A stretch of DNA of 29,373 nt from Gammaproteobacteria bacterium (GCA_024641445.1 JAHEDA010000002.1:1-29373), one strand, 5' to 3'. Shown: positions 1-8,642, counted from the first letter of the stretch. Translations and numbers: made by a program. Notes: generated by a model not told the origin, from the sequence alone.

Positions 1-432
1 GACGCGTACGTTGACCTTGCGGGGTTGGGTGTCGCCCAGGCGTTGGCACTCACCACTCTCCAGAAAGCGCAGCAGCTTGGCCTGTATCGTGAGTGACAAC
101 TCACCGACTTCATCCAGAAACAGGGTGCCGCCATCGGCGGCCATGACTCGACCCTGTTGATCCTGGCTTGCGCCGGTAAAGGCGCCACGGCGGTGGCCAA
201 ACAGCTCGGACTCGGCCAGACCCTCGGGTAGGGCGGCACAATTGATGGTGATAAAGGGTTGGGTGGCGCGGCGGCTCTCACGGTGAATGGCCTTGGCCAG
301 CAGCTCCTTGCCGGTGCCACTCTCACCCAGGATGAGCAGGCTCACGTCAGTCGCGGCGGTGATCTGCGCGGCGCGCAGAGTGGCCTGAAATTCCGGCGCC
401 TGACCGATTAGTAGCTCTGCAAATGCGTTCAT
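1..432 (-). CDS. Sigma-54-dependent transcriptional activator, AAA+ domain (partial, 3' end off-window)
   Basis: This is the N-terminal 144 residues of a bacterial enhancer-binding protein that would remodel RNA polymerase-sigma54 by ATP hydrolysis. The translation shows Walker A GESGTGKE (about residues 37-44), the sigma-54 contact loop GAFTGA preceded by ELFGHRR, and Walker B GGTLFLDEVGEL. The AAA+ domain begins almost at the first residue, so there is no receiver or GAF sensor domain, as in PspF-type activators. A stop codon lies three codons upstream of the ATG and GAAGG sits at a good distance, so the start is well fixed. The rest of the AAA+ domain and any Fis-type helix-turn-helix lie beyond the left edge. 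The gene is divergent from the secreted protein at 945, across a 512-base gap. Its target is unknown; regulation would need a partner protein, because no sensor domain is visible. Confidence 0.93.
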   Translation of the reverse strand, partial: MNAFAELLIGQAPEFQATLRAAQITAATDVSLLILGESGTGKELLAKAIHRESRRATQPFITINCAALPEGLAESELFGHRRGAFTGASQDQQGRVMAADGGTLFLDEVGELSLTIQAKLLRFLESGECQRLGDTQPRKVNVRV

Positions 433-944
433 GAGGTATTACCTTCGTTACCGCGTTATCTCTCCGGTCAATATACCTGCGCCCACTAGCGTGGGCAACG
501 GCCATACAGATTGGTCGTTAAAAAACAATGCCCATAAAAACCAAGTAATTCGTTTGGGTAATCCTTAATGGGACCACTCGATATTACGGACTCATATAAC
601 TTTGGTTGGGCTAGACCCGATTTGATATAACCCGGCTTGTTTCACCCCGTGGGGTAGCTCCACTGCACAAATATTCTTATACGAGATGAGAATGATGCTA
701 CTTGTCATCTATTACTGTAGGAGACAACATTATTTGATGCTTAGGGCTTACTAATAATGAGTCTATAAATAGTTAGAATATCTTGATGTTTTATGAGCGA
801 ATTCTTGCTGTGTATTTATTGACCAAATGGGCATGAATGGACATTCCGTATTTGTGAGGATATTCTCCGAATTACAGGCGAATAGTTTTCGTCTGGAGAT
901 CGATAACTAAAAACTAAAACATTTTACTCATCTTTGGAGGGACT
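433..944. other. Gene-free divergent intergenic region
   Basis: This 512-base, rather AT-rich stretch separates the sigma-54 activator gene from the secreted-protein gene and presumably carries both promoters. No convincing ORF is present. It holds an inverted repeat AGATGA/TCATCT with a 15-base spacer near 685-711, and a weak sigma-54-like element near 649-668 with GG and GC spaced by ten bases, pointing toward the gene at 945. No riboswitch was recognised. Confidence 0.5.
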
Positions 945-1811
945 ATGATTAAGAAAGGATTTTCTAGCACGGTTTTCGCAAGTCTGTTGTTTGGTTCTAT
1001 GTTGCCTGGCATGTTGTATACGGCAACTGCTAAAGCAGGCAATCTAACCCCGCAAGATGCAATGGTTACAACCATTGTTGACAAGTCGGTGCTGCATGGC
1101 AATCTTGCGCATGATGGGAATGGCAACCTGGACTACGACAAGGCAGGTAATGCACGTTTTGTGTATACCGGAAATATCTATGCAATCCAGACGGAAGCAA
1201 ATTCAGGTCAACTTGTTGCGCTTGGGAATAATATCGGAACCATTTCTGGTGAGGCGGCCTTTCCAAAGGATTTTGTTGCAATGTCCGCCGGGATAAATTC
1301 ACTGATGCAGTCAATGCTAAATGGAACATGGGATGGCAAAATGCCAAAAATGCCCTCTGTTGTGCCTTGGACCTGTAATCATTGCATCATTACAGCCGGG
1401 GGCAATACCCTGGTTTCAATTGTCGACGCACTTGACCCGGCAAGCCCTTACTACAGTTCAACGATGGCGGCAAAACTCGATGCAGGTCTGATGGATGGCT
1501 CTACCGGTGCGCTCAACAACATGCGTATGCAGGGGCGTGCCTTTACAGGACTGACACCCGCATCATTTGACCCGGCGACACGAACAATGTCTGTGCGCAT
1601 GGCCGGTTGCTCTGCATTGGTGGCGGTTGCAGGTCCCTTGGCCGGTAAGGTGGGTACTCTGTGCATGAACTCCACCGCAACCTTCAACGTGAGTGCAACG
1701 GTTGCGACTTTTGATAGCAGTGGCAATATGACCGGTTATACACCTACCTCTGATATTTCTGCCGATGGTTCGTCAAACTGTATTACGGTAATGCACACCC
1801 CGACGATGTAA
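945..1811 (+). CDS. Orphan secreted protein of unknown function
   Basis: A 288-residue protein that I do not recognise. Residues 1-31 form a typical Sec signal peptide: a Lys-Lys start, a hydrophobic core, and an AKA cleavage site before Gly32. The mature part is Gly/Ala/Ser/Thr-rich, with no membrane segment after the signal, and is probably periplasmic or extracellular. It has five cysteines (about C144, C147, C222, C240, C279), with C144 and C147 in a CxxC arrangement not followed by His, so it is not a c-type haem site. The ATG is preceded by a strong GGAGG, and a textbook terminator follows 30 bases after the stop, so it is monocistronic on the 3' side. The neighbour is a divergent sigma-54 activator, but a functional link is only inferred. 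The coding call is firm because of the signal peptide, ribosome-binding site and terminator. Confidence 0.85.
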   Translation: MIKKGFSSTVFASLLFGSMLPGMLYTATAKAGNLTPQDAMVTTIVDKSVLHGNLAHDGNGNLDYDKAGNARFVYTGNIYAIQTEANSGQLVALGNNIGTISGEAAFPKDFVAMSAGINSLMQSMLNGTWDGKMPKMPSVVPWTCNHCIITAGGNTLVSIVDALDPASPYYSSTMAAKLDAGLMDGSTGALNNMRMQGRAFTGLTPASFDPATRTMSVRMAGCSALVAVAGPLAGKVGTLCMNSTATFNVSATVATFDSSGNMTGYTPTSDISADGSSNCITVMHTPTM

Positions 1812-1841
1812 GTCACCACACCGCAACGATGTAGTGCATGG

Positions 1842-1870
1842 AGCCCTGCGAGAAATCGCAGGGCTTTTTC
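1842..1870 (+). terminator. Rho-independent terminator of the secreted-protein gene
   Basis: A perfect 10-bp stem (AGCCCTGCGA / TCGCAGGGCT) closed by a GAAA tetraloop and followed by TTTTCTTT. It lies between the convergent genes ending at 1811 and 1926. Confidence 0.95.
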
Positions 1871-1925
1871 TTTGCGCACGGATTTGCGTCAGGAATAAAA
1901 CATGTGTAGTTCGAGGCCGAAAGCG

Positions 1926-2609
1926 TTAGTGCCACTCAAGCGTGACAACGAGGCTTACCAGGGCCATCACGATGATGCTAATGCCCACGGCAGGTCGTAG
2001 CGCCTTGTGGCGAGACAGGCGCGTCATCCAGCCGGTCAAAATGCCTGCGCCCATTACCGTGGGCAAGGTCCCTGCGCCGAAGGACAGCATGAATAAGGCC
2101 CCGTTTGCGGCGCTACCCGATGAGCTGGACCAGATCAGCGCGCCGTAGACGAGGCTGCACGGTAACCAACCCCAGACCAGTCCGAAGAGATAGGCCTGCC
2201 ACGGTGCAGAGACGGGTAGCCAGCGGCGTCCAAGGGGCTCGATACGACGCCAGATGGGTTGCCCAAGCTTCTCAATGCGCGCCATGATCGGTAGCCAGCC
2301 CCCCAGATACAGACCGATGCCGATCATCAGGATCGTTGCGAGGGTAAGCAGAATCGTGTGGCCATAGTAGGGGCTGATGAAGGTGAGCACCGTCTCGCCG
2401 AAGGCCCCGGCCAGGGCACCGGCAAGGGTGTAACTGGTGATGCGCCCCAGGTTATAGGCGGAGACAAACGGGAGTACACGCAAACGATTGCTACGGATCT
2501 CGTTGGGCAGGCTCAGGGTGAGGGCACCAATGACGCCTCCGCACATGCCGAGACAGTGCAGGGTGCTGAAGATGCCGACGATGAAGGCATTGATATAGGC
2601 AAGGTCCAT
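1926..2609 (-). CDS. SafE/TauE-like (UreH/DsbD_2-type) integral membrane protein
   Basis: A 227-residue polytopic inner-membrane protein of the family usually named sulfite exporter TauE/SafE or urease-accessory UreH-like transmembrane protein. The N-terminal helix carries the hallmark HCLGMCGG motif (His19, Cys20 and Cys24 region), followed by about five further hydrophobic segments including a PCSLVYGAL helix. In proteobacteria such proteins often sit next to cbb3-oxidase maturation genes and are suspected of metal or thiol handling. No cco genes are visible here, although a Cu+-ATPase lies 4 kb away. The ATG at 2609 is preferred over the upstream TTG because GGAG lies 8 bases upstream. The true substrate is unknown; sulfite export should not be assumed from the name. 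Confidence 0.85.
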   Translation of the reverse strand: MDLAYINAFIVGIFSTLHCLGMCGGVIGALTLSLPNEIRSNRLRVLPFVSAYNLGRITSYTLAGALAGAFGETVLTFISPYYGHTILLTLATILMIGIGLYLGGWLPIMARIEKLGQPIWRRIEPLGRRWLPVSAPWQAYLFGLVWGWLPCSLVYGALIWSSSSGSAANGALFMLSFGAGTLPTVMGAGILTGWMTRLSRHKALRPAVGISIIVMALVSLVVTLEWH

Positions 2610-2983
2610 CAAAACCGCTCCAAAATATGAGCCGGGATGATAACACGAGCTGTCGTTTAGTTTGGCCGACTGGTGTTAGTGAGGGATCTAAAAGCGGGAA
2701 AGTTTGCCATAGGGAACACCGTGTTCTCAGAGTATCTATTTATAACAATACTCTTCGTCTTTGCGCTGGAGAGTAGAAAACCATCTATGTAGGGTGGGAT
2801 AGGCGCCGTGTGCCGTAACCCACCAAGCATGCCATCAGGCATTCAATAGAAGATAATTTGTATTGCTTCGCAACGCTGGTGGGTTACGCAAAACCACTAA
2901 CCCACCGTACTACATTTATGAAATAATTTCTCTGCAGACGCAGTGTCCTCGGGGGCTTGATTTGTTACGTTGCTGTTATCCGT
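2610..2983. other. Intergenic region dominated by a palindromic repeat
   Basis: 374 bases lie between the SafE-like and DUF2167 genes. The only clear content is the repeat at 2787-2915. A 61-codon minus-strand ORF runs across the repeat but looks like a by-product of its GTGGGTTACG arms. No other gene or RNA is seen. Confidence 0.6.
2787..2915. repeat. MITE-like palindromic repeat with GGTGGGTTA/TAACCCACC arms
   Basis: A 129-base element. Its ends are related inverted repeats: the left end begins ATGTAG then GGTGGG, and the reverse complement of the right end reads ATGTAG, TAC, GGTGGG. Inside are two sub-palindromes: GGTGGG/CCCACC around 2794-2824, and a perfect 9-bp GGTGGGTTA/TAACCCACC pair at 2878-2886 and 2898-2906. 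Similar GTAGGGTGGGTTA repeats are known in intergenic regions of many proteobacteria and cyanobacteria. No transposase is present. A shorter relative lies at 27064-27109. Confidence 0.7.
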
Positions 2984-3880
2984 TTATTCGATCTTTGGTT
3001 TGCGCTTGAAGAATTTGCCAAACAGACCGGCGATTGCGACGGCGATGACAATGCCGAATTTCTTCAAAAAAATAAACAGGGCCGCGAGCAGCCCGGTCTT
3101 GGCGATGACCTTGCCCGCCACCAGCGCACCAATGCCGTAGGCGGCAACCTTGTCGAGGCTGGGGTTGAAATCTTCATAGCGCTGACCGGTGTCGAAATTG
3201 GCCATGGCCATGACTGAATCCACCTTGTTCTTGATCATTTCCTTTTGCGCAATACCGGCGATGAAGGTCATCACCAGCACACCCTTACGCCCTAACACGC
3301 GAATATTGTAATTGAGGGTATGTTCAGCCGAGTGACCGAACTGGATCTCCTTGGCCCAGTGCAACTTGTGCGTGGCCTGGTCGTAGTAAGGCTTCGATGC
3401 CCACCCCACCAGTTCAATCGTATCGTAACCTTGCTTCTTGCGTGCCTCACTGGCCTCATGGGTCTCGGCCTGCATTTTTTTGAGGAGGTCATCGTAATCA
3501 ATAGTGTTGGCATCCTTGTCGGTGACGTAGCCCTCTTCCTCATATTGCACGGTGACGCCCCAGGCATGTTGATCAAACGGGGTGCTATCCGACGGTAATA
3601 TCATGCCCAGGGTTTTGCTCCCTGGAGGATTACCCCAGACCTGCGCGAGTATCTTTTCAGCATCTTGCGGGTTGAGGTAATAATAATCCTTGGGGACATT
3701 GAGGGTAGCAACTCCATTGTCCAGTTTGATCTCGCCGGTTTTACGGTCCAGTGAAATCCAGAGGCTCTTGGCCCACGCCATGTATTTTTCTTGCTCGGTC
3801 TGCGCATGTTGCGTTTCGGTTGCATAGCTGGCCAGAGAGAATAATGCACAGAGTGCAAACGCGGTGAGCGATCGGTTCAT
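2984..3880 (-). CDS. DUF2167 family membrane protein
   Basis: A 298-residue protein matching the DUF2167 family by eye: a signal peptide (residues 1-20, ending SYA-TE), a periplasmic body with the family-typical stretch GVTVQYEEEGYV followed by a DYDDLLKKMQ segment, then Trp-rich conserved strands (VGWASKPYYD) and a C-terminal hydrophobic region (about 250-290) ending in a basic tail FFKRKPK. The function of the family is not established. The length is normal. The ATG has AGAGGA upstream. It lies downstream of the MFS gene on the same strand, but a 197-base gap containing an inverted repeat suggests separate transcription. Confidence 0.85.
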   Translation of the reverse strand: MNRSLTAFALCALFSLASYATETQHAQTEQEKYMAWAKSLWISLDRKTGEIKLDNGVATLNVPKDYYYLNPQDAEKILAQVWGNPPGSKTLGMILPSDSTPFDQHAWGVTVQYEEEGYVTDKDANTIDYDDLLKKMQAETHEASEARKKQGYDTIELVGWASKPYYDQATHKLHWAKEIQFGHSAEHTLNYNIRVLGRKGVLVMTFIAGIAQKEMIKNKVDSVMAMANFDTGQRYEDFNPSLDKVAAYGIGALVAGKVIAKTGLLAALFIFLKKFGIVIAVAIAGLFGKFFKRKPKIE

Positions 3881-3915
3881 GTCTCGTCCTCTGATATTAT
3901 TTTTAATTGATGGGA

Positions 3916-3958
3916 GCTGAATCGGTGGTTTGAGTAAATACTGTCATCTCGATTCAGC
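3916..3958. repeat. Inverted repeat upstream of the DUF2167 gene
   Basis: A perfect 9-bp inverted repeat, GCTGAATCG at 3916-3924 and CGATTCAGC at 3950-3958, separated by 25 bases. It lies 36 bases upstream of the DUF2167 start and downstream of the MFS stop. It could be an operator or an RNA hairpin; no U-tract follows on the minus strand. Confidence 0.4.
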
Positions 3959-4077
3959 CTAGGCAATAAATCATATTACGACAAGGCGTGATGTCAGATT
4001 TCCGTTTGTGTGGTGTGGATGGAAGGAAATATAGGCATCTAATGTGCCGGGCATTTGCCTAATTGTGCACATCAAAT

Positions 4078-5274
4078 TTAGACGTGATCACCACGATAGA
4101 AAAACAGGCCCAGCAGGGTGAGTGTGGCAAAGGCGGCACCACAATAAAAGGTGGCCGAGGCGCTGACATAGTTCCATAGCGCACCCGCGATGGCACTGGC
4201 GAGGAGTAAGGCCAGCCCCGTGATGAGATTGAAGATGCCAAAGGCGGTACCACGCAGATCGGCGGGGGCATTATCCGCGACAAGTTTTGAGAGTAGGCCT
4301 TGGGTGAGCCCCATGTGTAAACCCCAGAGCGCGGCGCCCATCAAGGTCATCGCAGGATGTTGGGCGAGCGCTAACAGGATGTCTGCGATGATCAGCATCA
4401 GCATACCCAGGATAAGTATCTTGCGCCGACTGATGCGATCGGAGGCGATGCCTGCGGGATAGGCCGTCACGGCATACACGACATTCATCACAATCATCAC
4501 CAGTGGTACAAAGCTGATGGCAAGGCCGGTGTCTTGCGCCCGCAGGATCAAAAAGGCCTCACTAAAACGCGCCATCGTAAACACGATACCCAGCAGGATT
4601 ACCGTCCAATAACGCGCGGGGAGTCGAGTGTAATTGCGTAGGCCCAGGCCGGTGTGATGTGCGGGTACTGGCTGCATCCTGGGTTCGCGTACCCCAATAA
4701 TTAAGACGAGTACCGAGAGAAAAGCGGGGATTACGGCCAGCCACAGGACTGAACGAATGTCATTGGCAAACCACAGCATCAATAGAACGGCAAACAATGG
4801 ACCCAGAAACGCACCAACTGAGTCCAGGGCTTGTCGCAGGCCGTAGGCAGCGCCACGTAGATGAGCAGGTGTGATATCGGCGACCAGCGCATCGCGGGGG
4901 GCACCACGAATACCCTTACCAATACGGTCCAGAAAGCGCGCAGCGAATACGGAGGTAATTGTGTTGGCGAGCGGGAAGATGGGCTTTGTGAGCGCGGCCA
5001 GACCGTAGCCCATGAGTGCCACCAATTTGCGTTTACGCAGGTAGTCACTGAGTGCGCCGGAAAAGACCTTGGTGATGGCGGCCGTGGCCTCGGCAATCCC
5101 TTCGATAATGCCAATGGTGATCATGCTAGCGCCGAGGGTGGTGGCGAGAAAGATCGGTAACAGGCTGTGCACCAGCTCTGAGGAGACATCCATGAGGAGT
5201 GAGACAAAACCCAGCGCCCAGATACCGAGGGGGAGGTGTTCGCGTTCAGGCAATGGGTCGTTATGCGTGGGCAT
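4078..5274 (-). CDS. Major facilitator superfamily transporter
   Basis: A 398-residue inner-membrane transporter with about 12 hydrophobic helices, the usual MFS length. Between helices 2 and 3 is the basic loop GALSDYLRKRK (a version of the MFS GxxxDrxGrr/k signature), and the second half repeats it as GIASDRISRRK. The segment FLDRIGKGIRGAPRDALVAD is typical of a proteobacterial MFS subgroup whose substrates are mostly unassigned. I chose the ATG at 5274; an ATG at 5283 and a TTG at 5310 are also in frame, and none has a strong Shine-Dalgarno. The substrate cannot be predicted. The HDOD gene lies upstream on the same strand, separated by nested inverted repeats. Confidence 0.9.
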   Translation of the reverse strand: MPTHNDPLPEREHLPLGIWALGFVSLLMDVSSELVHSLLPIFLATTLGASMITIGIIEGIAEATAAITKVFSGALSDYLRKRKLVALMGYGLAALTKPIFPLANTITSVFAARFLDRIGKGIRGAPRDALVADITPAHLRGAAYGLRQALDSVGAFLGPLFAVLLMLWFANDIRSVLWLAVIPAFLSVLVLIIGVREPRMQPVPAHHTGLGLRNYTRLPARYWTVILLGIVFTMARFSEAFLILRAQDTGLAISFVPLVMIVMNVVYAVTAYPAGIASDRISRRKILILGMLMLIIADILLALAQHPAMTLMGAALWGLHMGLTQGLLSKLVADNAPADLRGTAFGIFNLITGLALLLASAIAGALWNYVSASATFYCGAAFATLTLLGLFFYRGDHV

Positions 5275-5344
5275 GAGCGCCATTCTATATAGGATCGTTG
5301 GGGGCGCCAATCAGTGAGTGGGTGTATGGCTAATGCTTATCCTG

Positions 5345-5403
5345 CGAGATAACGAATGGGGCCTGTTGTGTAGAGGCCCCATCGTAAACAGCGTTTTATC
5401 TCG
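5345..5403. terminator. Nested inverted repeat between HDOD and MFS genes (possible terminator)
   Basis: The inner hairpin is ATGGGGCCT (5356-5364) with AGGCCCCAT (5374-5382), a perfect 9-bp stem with a 9-base loop. The outer arms are CGAGATAA (5345-5352) and TTATCTCG (5396-5403). It begins immediately after the HDOD stop codon on the minus strand. There is no clean U-tract, so termination is plausible but not proven. Confidence 0.5.
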
Positions 5404-5406
5404 TCA

Positions 5407-6243
5407 TTACGCCGCCAGGTCATAGAACAGGACATTGAGGCAGGTATCAAGTTGCTCATACGTATCTTCATGTAAGGTATCGAGTAGTGAGTCGGATATT
5501 TCAAGCACCTTCCATGCATGTGGTTCAATGAGTGTGTCATCGTCTTCAGAGAGTGCGGGGTGCAGGTTATTAGCGATGACATTGGCGATGTGGACCACGG
5601 CGCATTCCTTGGGGAATTGCAGCGTCTCGCCGAGCTTATGGTGATTCATGACCGGTTCGATCAGGGCCTCAGGCAAGAGCCATTGCCGTAACAACTCGGC
5701 GCCGACTTCGTTGTGCGAAAAATCGAATATCCTTTTTTCATCGGCAATAGAGTGGATGCGGGAGACAGGTTGCGTCTTTGCTGCGGTGGATTGGTAGATG
5801 ACCAGTTTGCCGATGTCGTGCAGGAGCCCCGCGGTAAAGAAGCGTTCGTTATTCGCAACCTTGAGGTGCTGCGACAGGGCGCGGGCGGCGATGCCCGTGG
5901 TGATGCTATGACACCAGAAACTCTCCATTTCTAGATTGTGGATGTGGCCACCTTTATGATTTGAGATCAGCGTGGTCGCTAACACCAGGTCGCGTAGTTG
6001 GCGCGTCCCCAGGATGGTAATGGCCATGGTGATATTGTCGACCTTGGATGGAAAGCCAAAAAAGGGGCTATTAACAACCTTGAGGACTCGCGCGGTGAGA
6101 ACCGGGTCCTTACCAATCGTCTTGGCAATATCGGCGATGGTTGAGGCCGGGTCGCTGACCATACGGTTGAGTTGTGCCACAATGCCGGGTAGAGCAACCA
6201 GGTGTTGGTGTTGCTTGATATAGGCTTGTATTTCACCTGCCAT
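5407..6243 (-). CDS. HDOD domain signalling protein
   Basis: A 278-residue cytoplasmic protein consisting essentially of one HDOD domain, a catalytically uncertain relative of HD-GYP phosphodiesterases found in bacterial signal transduction. Visible landmarks are LPGIVAQLNRMVSDP (18-32), the IGKDPVLTARVLKVVNSP segment (43-60), an intact HD pair in GLLHDIGKL (His142-Asp143), a conserved His in FSHNEVGAELLRQW, and NHH near 200. The start is set at the ATG at 6243 because GGAGG lies just upstream; a GTG at 6309 would add 22 residues. It is divergent from copA. It is the first of three HDOD proteins in the window and the one with the best preserved HD residues together with a minimal architecture. 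The partner and ligand are unknown. Confidence 0.92.
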   Translation of the reverse strand: MAGEIQAYIKQHQHLVALPGIVAQLNRMVSDPASTIADIAKTIGKDPVLTARVLKVVNSPFFGFPSKVDNITMAITILGTRQLRDLVLATTLISNHKGGHIHNLEMESFWCHSITTGIAARALSQHLKVANNERFFTAGLLHDIGKLVIYQSTAAKTQPVSRIHSIADEKRIFDFSHNEVGAELLRQWLLPEALIEPVMNHHKLGETLQFPKECAVVHIANVIANNLHPALSEDDDTLIEPHAWKVLEISDSLLDTLHEDTYEQLDTCLNVLFYDLAA

Positions 6244-6419
6244 AGCACGCCTCCATGTGAGTGTATGTGCACCACCATAGAGCCTATTATTAGCACTTAT
6301 GAATGACACAACCCTTTTAATATAGCCGTGATTGGCAACTCCTGCCGCAGTACAAGGTCACAATATTTGAAACCATAAAATTTGTCGGATATTTACCAAG
6401 TCTAATTGAGGAGTCTTTT

Positions 6420-8639
6420 ATGAGTCAGCCGATACGTCTTTCGATCTCAGGGATGAGTTGTGCAGGCTGTGTTGGCACCGTGGAGAACGCTTTGCGTGCC
6501 GTCGATGGTGTCGATGAGGCGAACGTCAATTTTGCGGAGCACACAGCCATGGTCAAGGGCAGTGTTGCAGCAAATCAGCTTATCAATGCGGTAAAACAGG
6601 CGGGCTATGACGCGGCCGAACTGGCCGGTGAAGAGGCGGAACAGCAGAAAGAGGAAGTGGAGTTTGCCTATTATCGCGGCCTGATCCGCAAGACCATCGT
6701 GGCGGCCCTGGTGGGCGTACCGCTAATGATTGGAATGTATGGATTGTTTCCCATGCTGCACGACCCACACGGGCAAAGCTTCTGGTTGGTCGTGGGTATG
6801 ATCACACTGGGAGTGATGGTCTATTCAGGTGGGCATTTTTATACCGGGGCCTGGAAGTCGTTTCGTAATCACAATGCCAACATGGATACACTCATTGGGT
6901 TGGGTACTGGCACGGCATGGGTGTTTTCCATGCTCATTACGCTCTGGCCCGAGATTGTCCCGAGCGAGGCGCGGCATGTTTATTTCGAGGCCGCGGTGTT
7001 GATCATTGCCTTTATCAACCTGGGTGGGGCACTTGAGATGCGTGCGCGGGGCAAGACCTCGCAGGCGATCAAGCGTTTGATCGGTCTGCAACCGAAGACT
7101 GCGCGCGTCATGCGAGATGGCGTGGAACAGGACGTACCCATCTCGGAGGTTGGCCTGGGCGAGACCCTGCGCGTACGTCCCGGTGAGCGCATCCCTGTGG
7201 ATGGGGTGCTGATTGACGGTCACTCGAATGTGGATGAGTCGATGCTAAGCGGCGAACCGGTCCCGATTGAGAAACGAGCAGGCGATGAGGTATCGGCAGG
7301 GACCATCAACGCGAGTGGGACATTCTTGTTTCGTTCGACCCGTATTGGCAGGGACACGGTGTTGGCGCAAATTATCGAGATGGTACGCACGGCGCAGGCG
7401 AGTAAACCGGAGATTGGCCGCCTTGTTGACAAGGTCGCCTCGGTGTTTGTACCGAGTGTGTTGATCATTGCGGTCATTACCTTTTTGATCTGGATAAACC
7501 TTGGACCTGAACCGCGCATTAGCTATGCGCTCGTCGCTACCATGACGGTACTCATTATTGCCTGCCCGTGTGCATTGGGTTTGGCGACACCGATCTCGAT
7601 CATGGTGGGGGTGGGAAAGGCGGCAGAGTTTGGTGTATTGATTCGCAATGGTGAGGCACTACAGCTGGCGGGAAGGTTAACCACGATCGTCCTGGATAAA
7701 ACCGGTACCATCACCGCCGGTCATCCGGAGGTGATCAGCGTTATCCCTGCACCTGGACAGGATGCCTCAACACTTTTATTACTCGCAGCAAGCGTCGAGG
7801 CCGGTTCTGAACATCCCTTGGCAGAGGCCATTGTGTCGAAGGCCAGGCAAAACCAACTCACGTTGATAAAGGCCGAGAAATTCGAGGCGATTACGGCACA
7901 TGGAGTTGGTGCGGTGCTTGCTGGCCAAGCCGTTTGGTTGGGCAATCAACGCCTGATGTCGCGCGAGGGGGTCGATACAGCGAATTTGACAAGTGAGGCC
8001 GAGCGCATTGCGCTGCTGGGACAAACACCCATGTTTGTAGCGCAAGGCAATTTACTGATCGGTATTATCGGTGTAGCAGACCCGATTAAGACAGATTCTG
8101 CGGCGGCGATAGAACACCTCCACCGACTGGGCCTCAAGGTAGTGATGATCACAGGCGACAATCGTGCGACTGCAGCGGCAGTGGCCAAGCAGGTGGGCGT
8201 GGACGAAGTAATCGCTGAAGTATTACCGCAGGATAAGGCCAACAAGATAGAGGCACTTCAGGCACGTGGTGACATCGTTGCCATGGTAGGCGATGGCATC
8301 AACGATGCACCCGCGCTTGCGCGAGCGAACGTAGGTTTTGCGATTGGCACGGGTACCGATGTGGCGATCGAGAGCGCCGATGTCACTCTGATGCGTGGCT
8401 CACTCTTTGGTGTGGTGGATGCCATTACCATCTCCAAAGCGACGGTGCGTAATATCAAACAAAATCTATTTGGTGCCTTTATCTACAACACGGTTGGTAT
8501 CCCCCTCGCAGCGGGTATCTTGTACCCAGTGCTTGGAATATTACTCAATCCCTTGATCGCGGGTGCGGCTATGGCCATGTCTTCGGTGACCGTGGTGAGT
8601 AATGCCAATCGACTGCGTTTATTCAAGGCTAGGAGGTAA
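6420..8639 (+). CDS. copA: Cu+-translocating P1B-type ATPase
   Basis: A 739-residue copper pump that exports Cu+ across the inner membrane using ATP. In order it has one N-terminal heavy-metal-associated domain with GMSCAGC (Cys14, Cys17), eight predicted helices, the actuator segment with SGEPVP, the transport motif Cys-Pro-Cys at 382-384, the phosphorylation motif DKTGTIT (Asp426), the HP motif SEHPLAEA in the nucleotide domain, and the hinge GDGINDAPA (about Asp625). The last two helices carry YN in AFIYNTVG and the MSSVTVVSNA signature diagnostic of the Cu+ (P1B-1) class. The length is normal for a one-HMA CopA. GAGGAG precedes the ATG. Three bases separate it from the cupredoxin gene, so the two are translated together. 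I did not find a clear CueR operator upstream. A role in supplying copper to oxidases (CcoI/CtpA type) is the main alternative to detoxification. Confidence 0.95.
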   Translation: MSQPIRLSISGMSCAGCVGTVENALRAVDGVDEANVNFAEHTAMVKGSVAANQLINAVKQAGYDAAELAGEEAEQQKEEVEFAYYRGLIRKTIVAALVGVPLMIGMYGLFPMLHDPHGQSFWLVVGMITLGVMVYSGGHFYTGAWKSFRNHNANMDTLIGLGTGTAWVFSMLITLWPEIVPSEARHVYFEAAVLIIAFINLGGALEMRARGKTSQAIKRLIGLQPKTARVMRDGVEQDVPISEVGLGETLRVRPGERIPVDGVLIDGHSNVDESMLSGEPVPIEKRAGDEVSAGTINASGTFLFRSTRIGRDTVLAQIIEMVRTAQASKPEIGRLVDKVASVFVPSVLIIAVITFLIWINLGPEPRISYALVATMTVLIIACPCALGLATPISIMVGVGKAAEFGVLIRNGEALQLAGRLTTIVLDKTGTITAGHPEVISVIPAPGQDASTLLLLAASVEAGSEHPLAEAIVSKARQNQLTLIKAEKFEAITAHGVGAVLAGQAVWLGNQRLMSREGVDTANLTSEAERIALLGQTPMFVAQGNLLIGIIGVADPIKTDSAAAIEHLHRLGLKVVMITGDNRATAAAVAKQVGVDEVIAEVLPQDKANKIEALQARGDIVAMVGDGINDAPALARANVGFAIGTGTDVAIESADVTLMRGSLFGVVDAITISKATVRNIKQNLFGAFIYNTVGIPLAAGILYPVLGILLNPLIAGAAMAMSSVTVVSNANRLRLFKARR

Positions 8640-8642
8640 GCC

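Noticed and set aside
680..712. A Fur-box-like half site (TGAGAATGAT) upstream of the secreted protein
   Set aside because: Only one half matches the 7-1-7 pattern, so it is below what I would accept.
433..944. A c-di-GMP riboswitch before the secreted-protein gene
   Set aside because: The conserved GEMM core sequences are absent.
2657..2842. A 61-codon minus-strand ORF in the 2.6-3.0 kb gap
   Set aside because: It is generated by the palindromic repeat and has no Shine-Dalgarno sequence or homology I recognise.
6310..6419. A CueR operator before copA
   Set aside because: I looked for the ACCTTCC/GGAAGGT-type dyad and found no convincing match.
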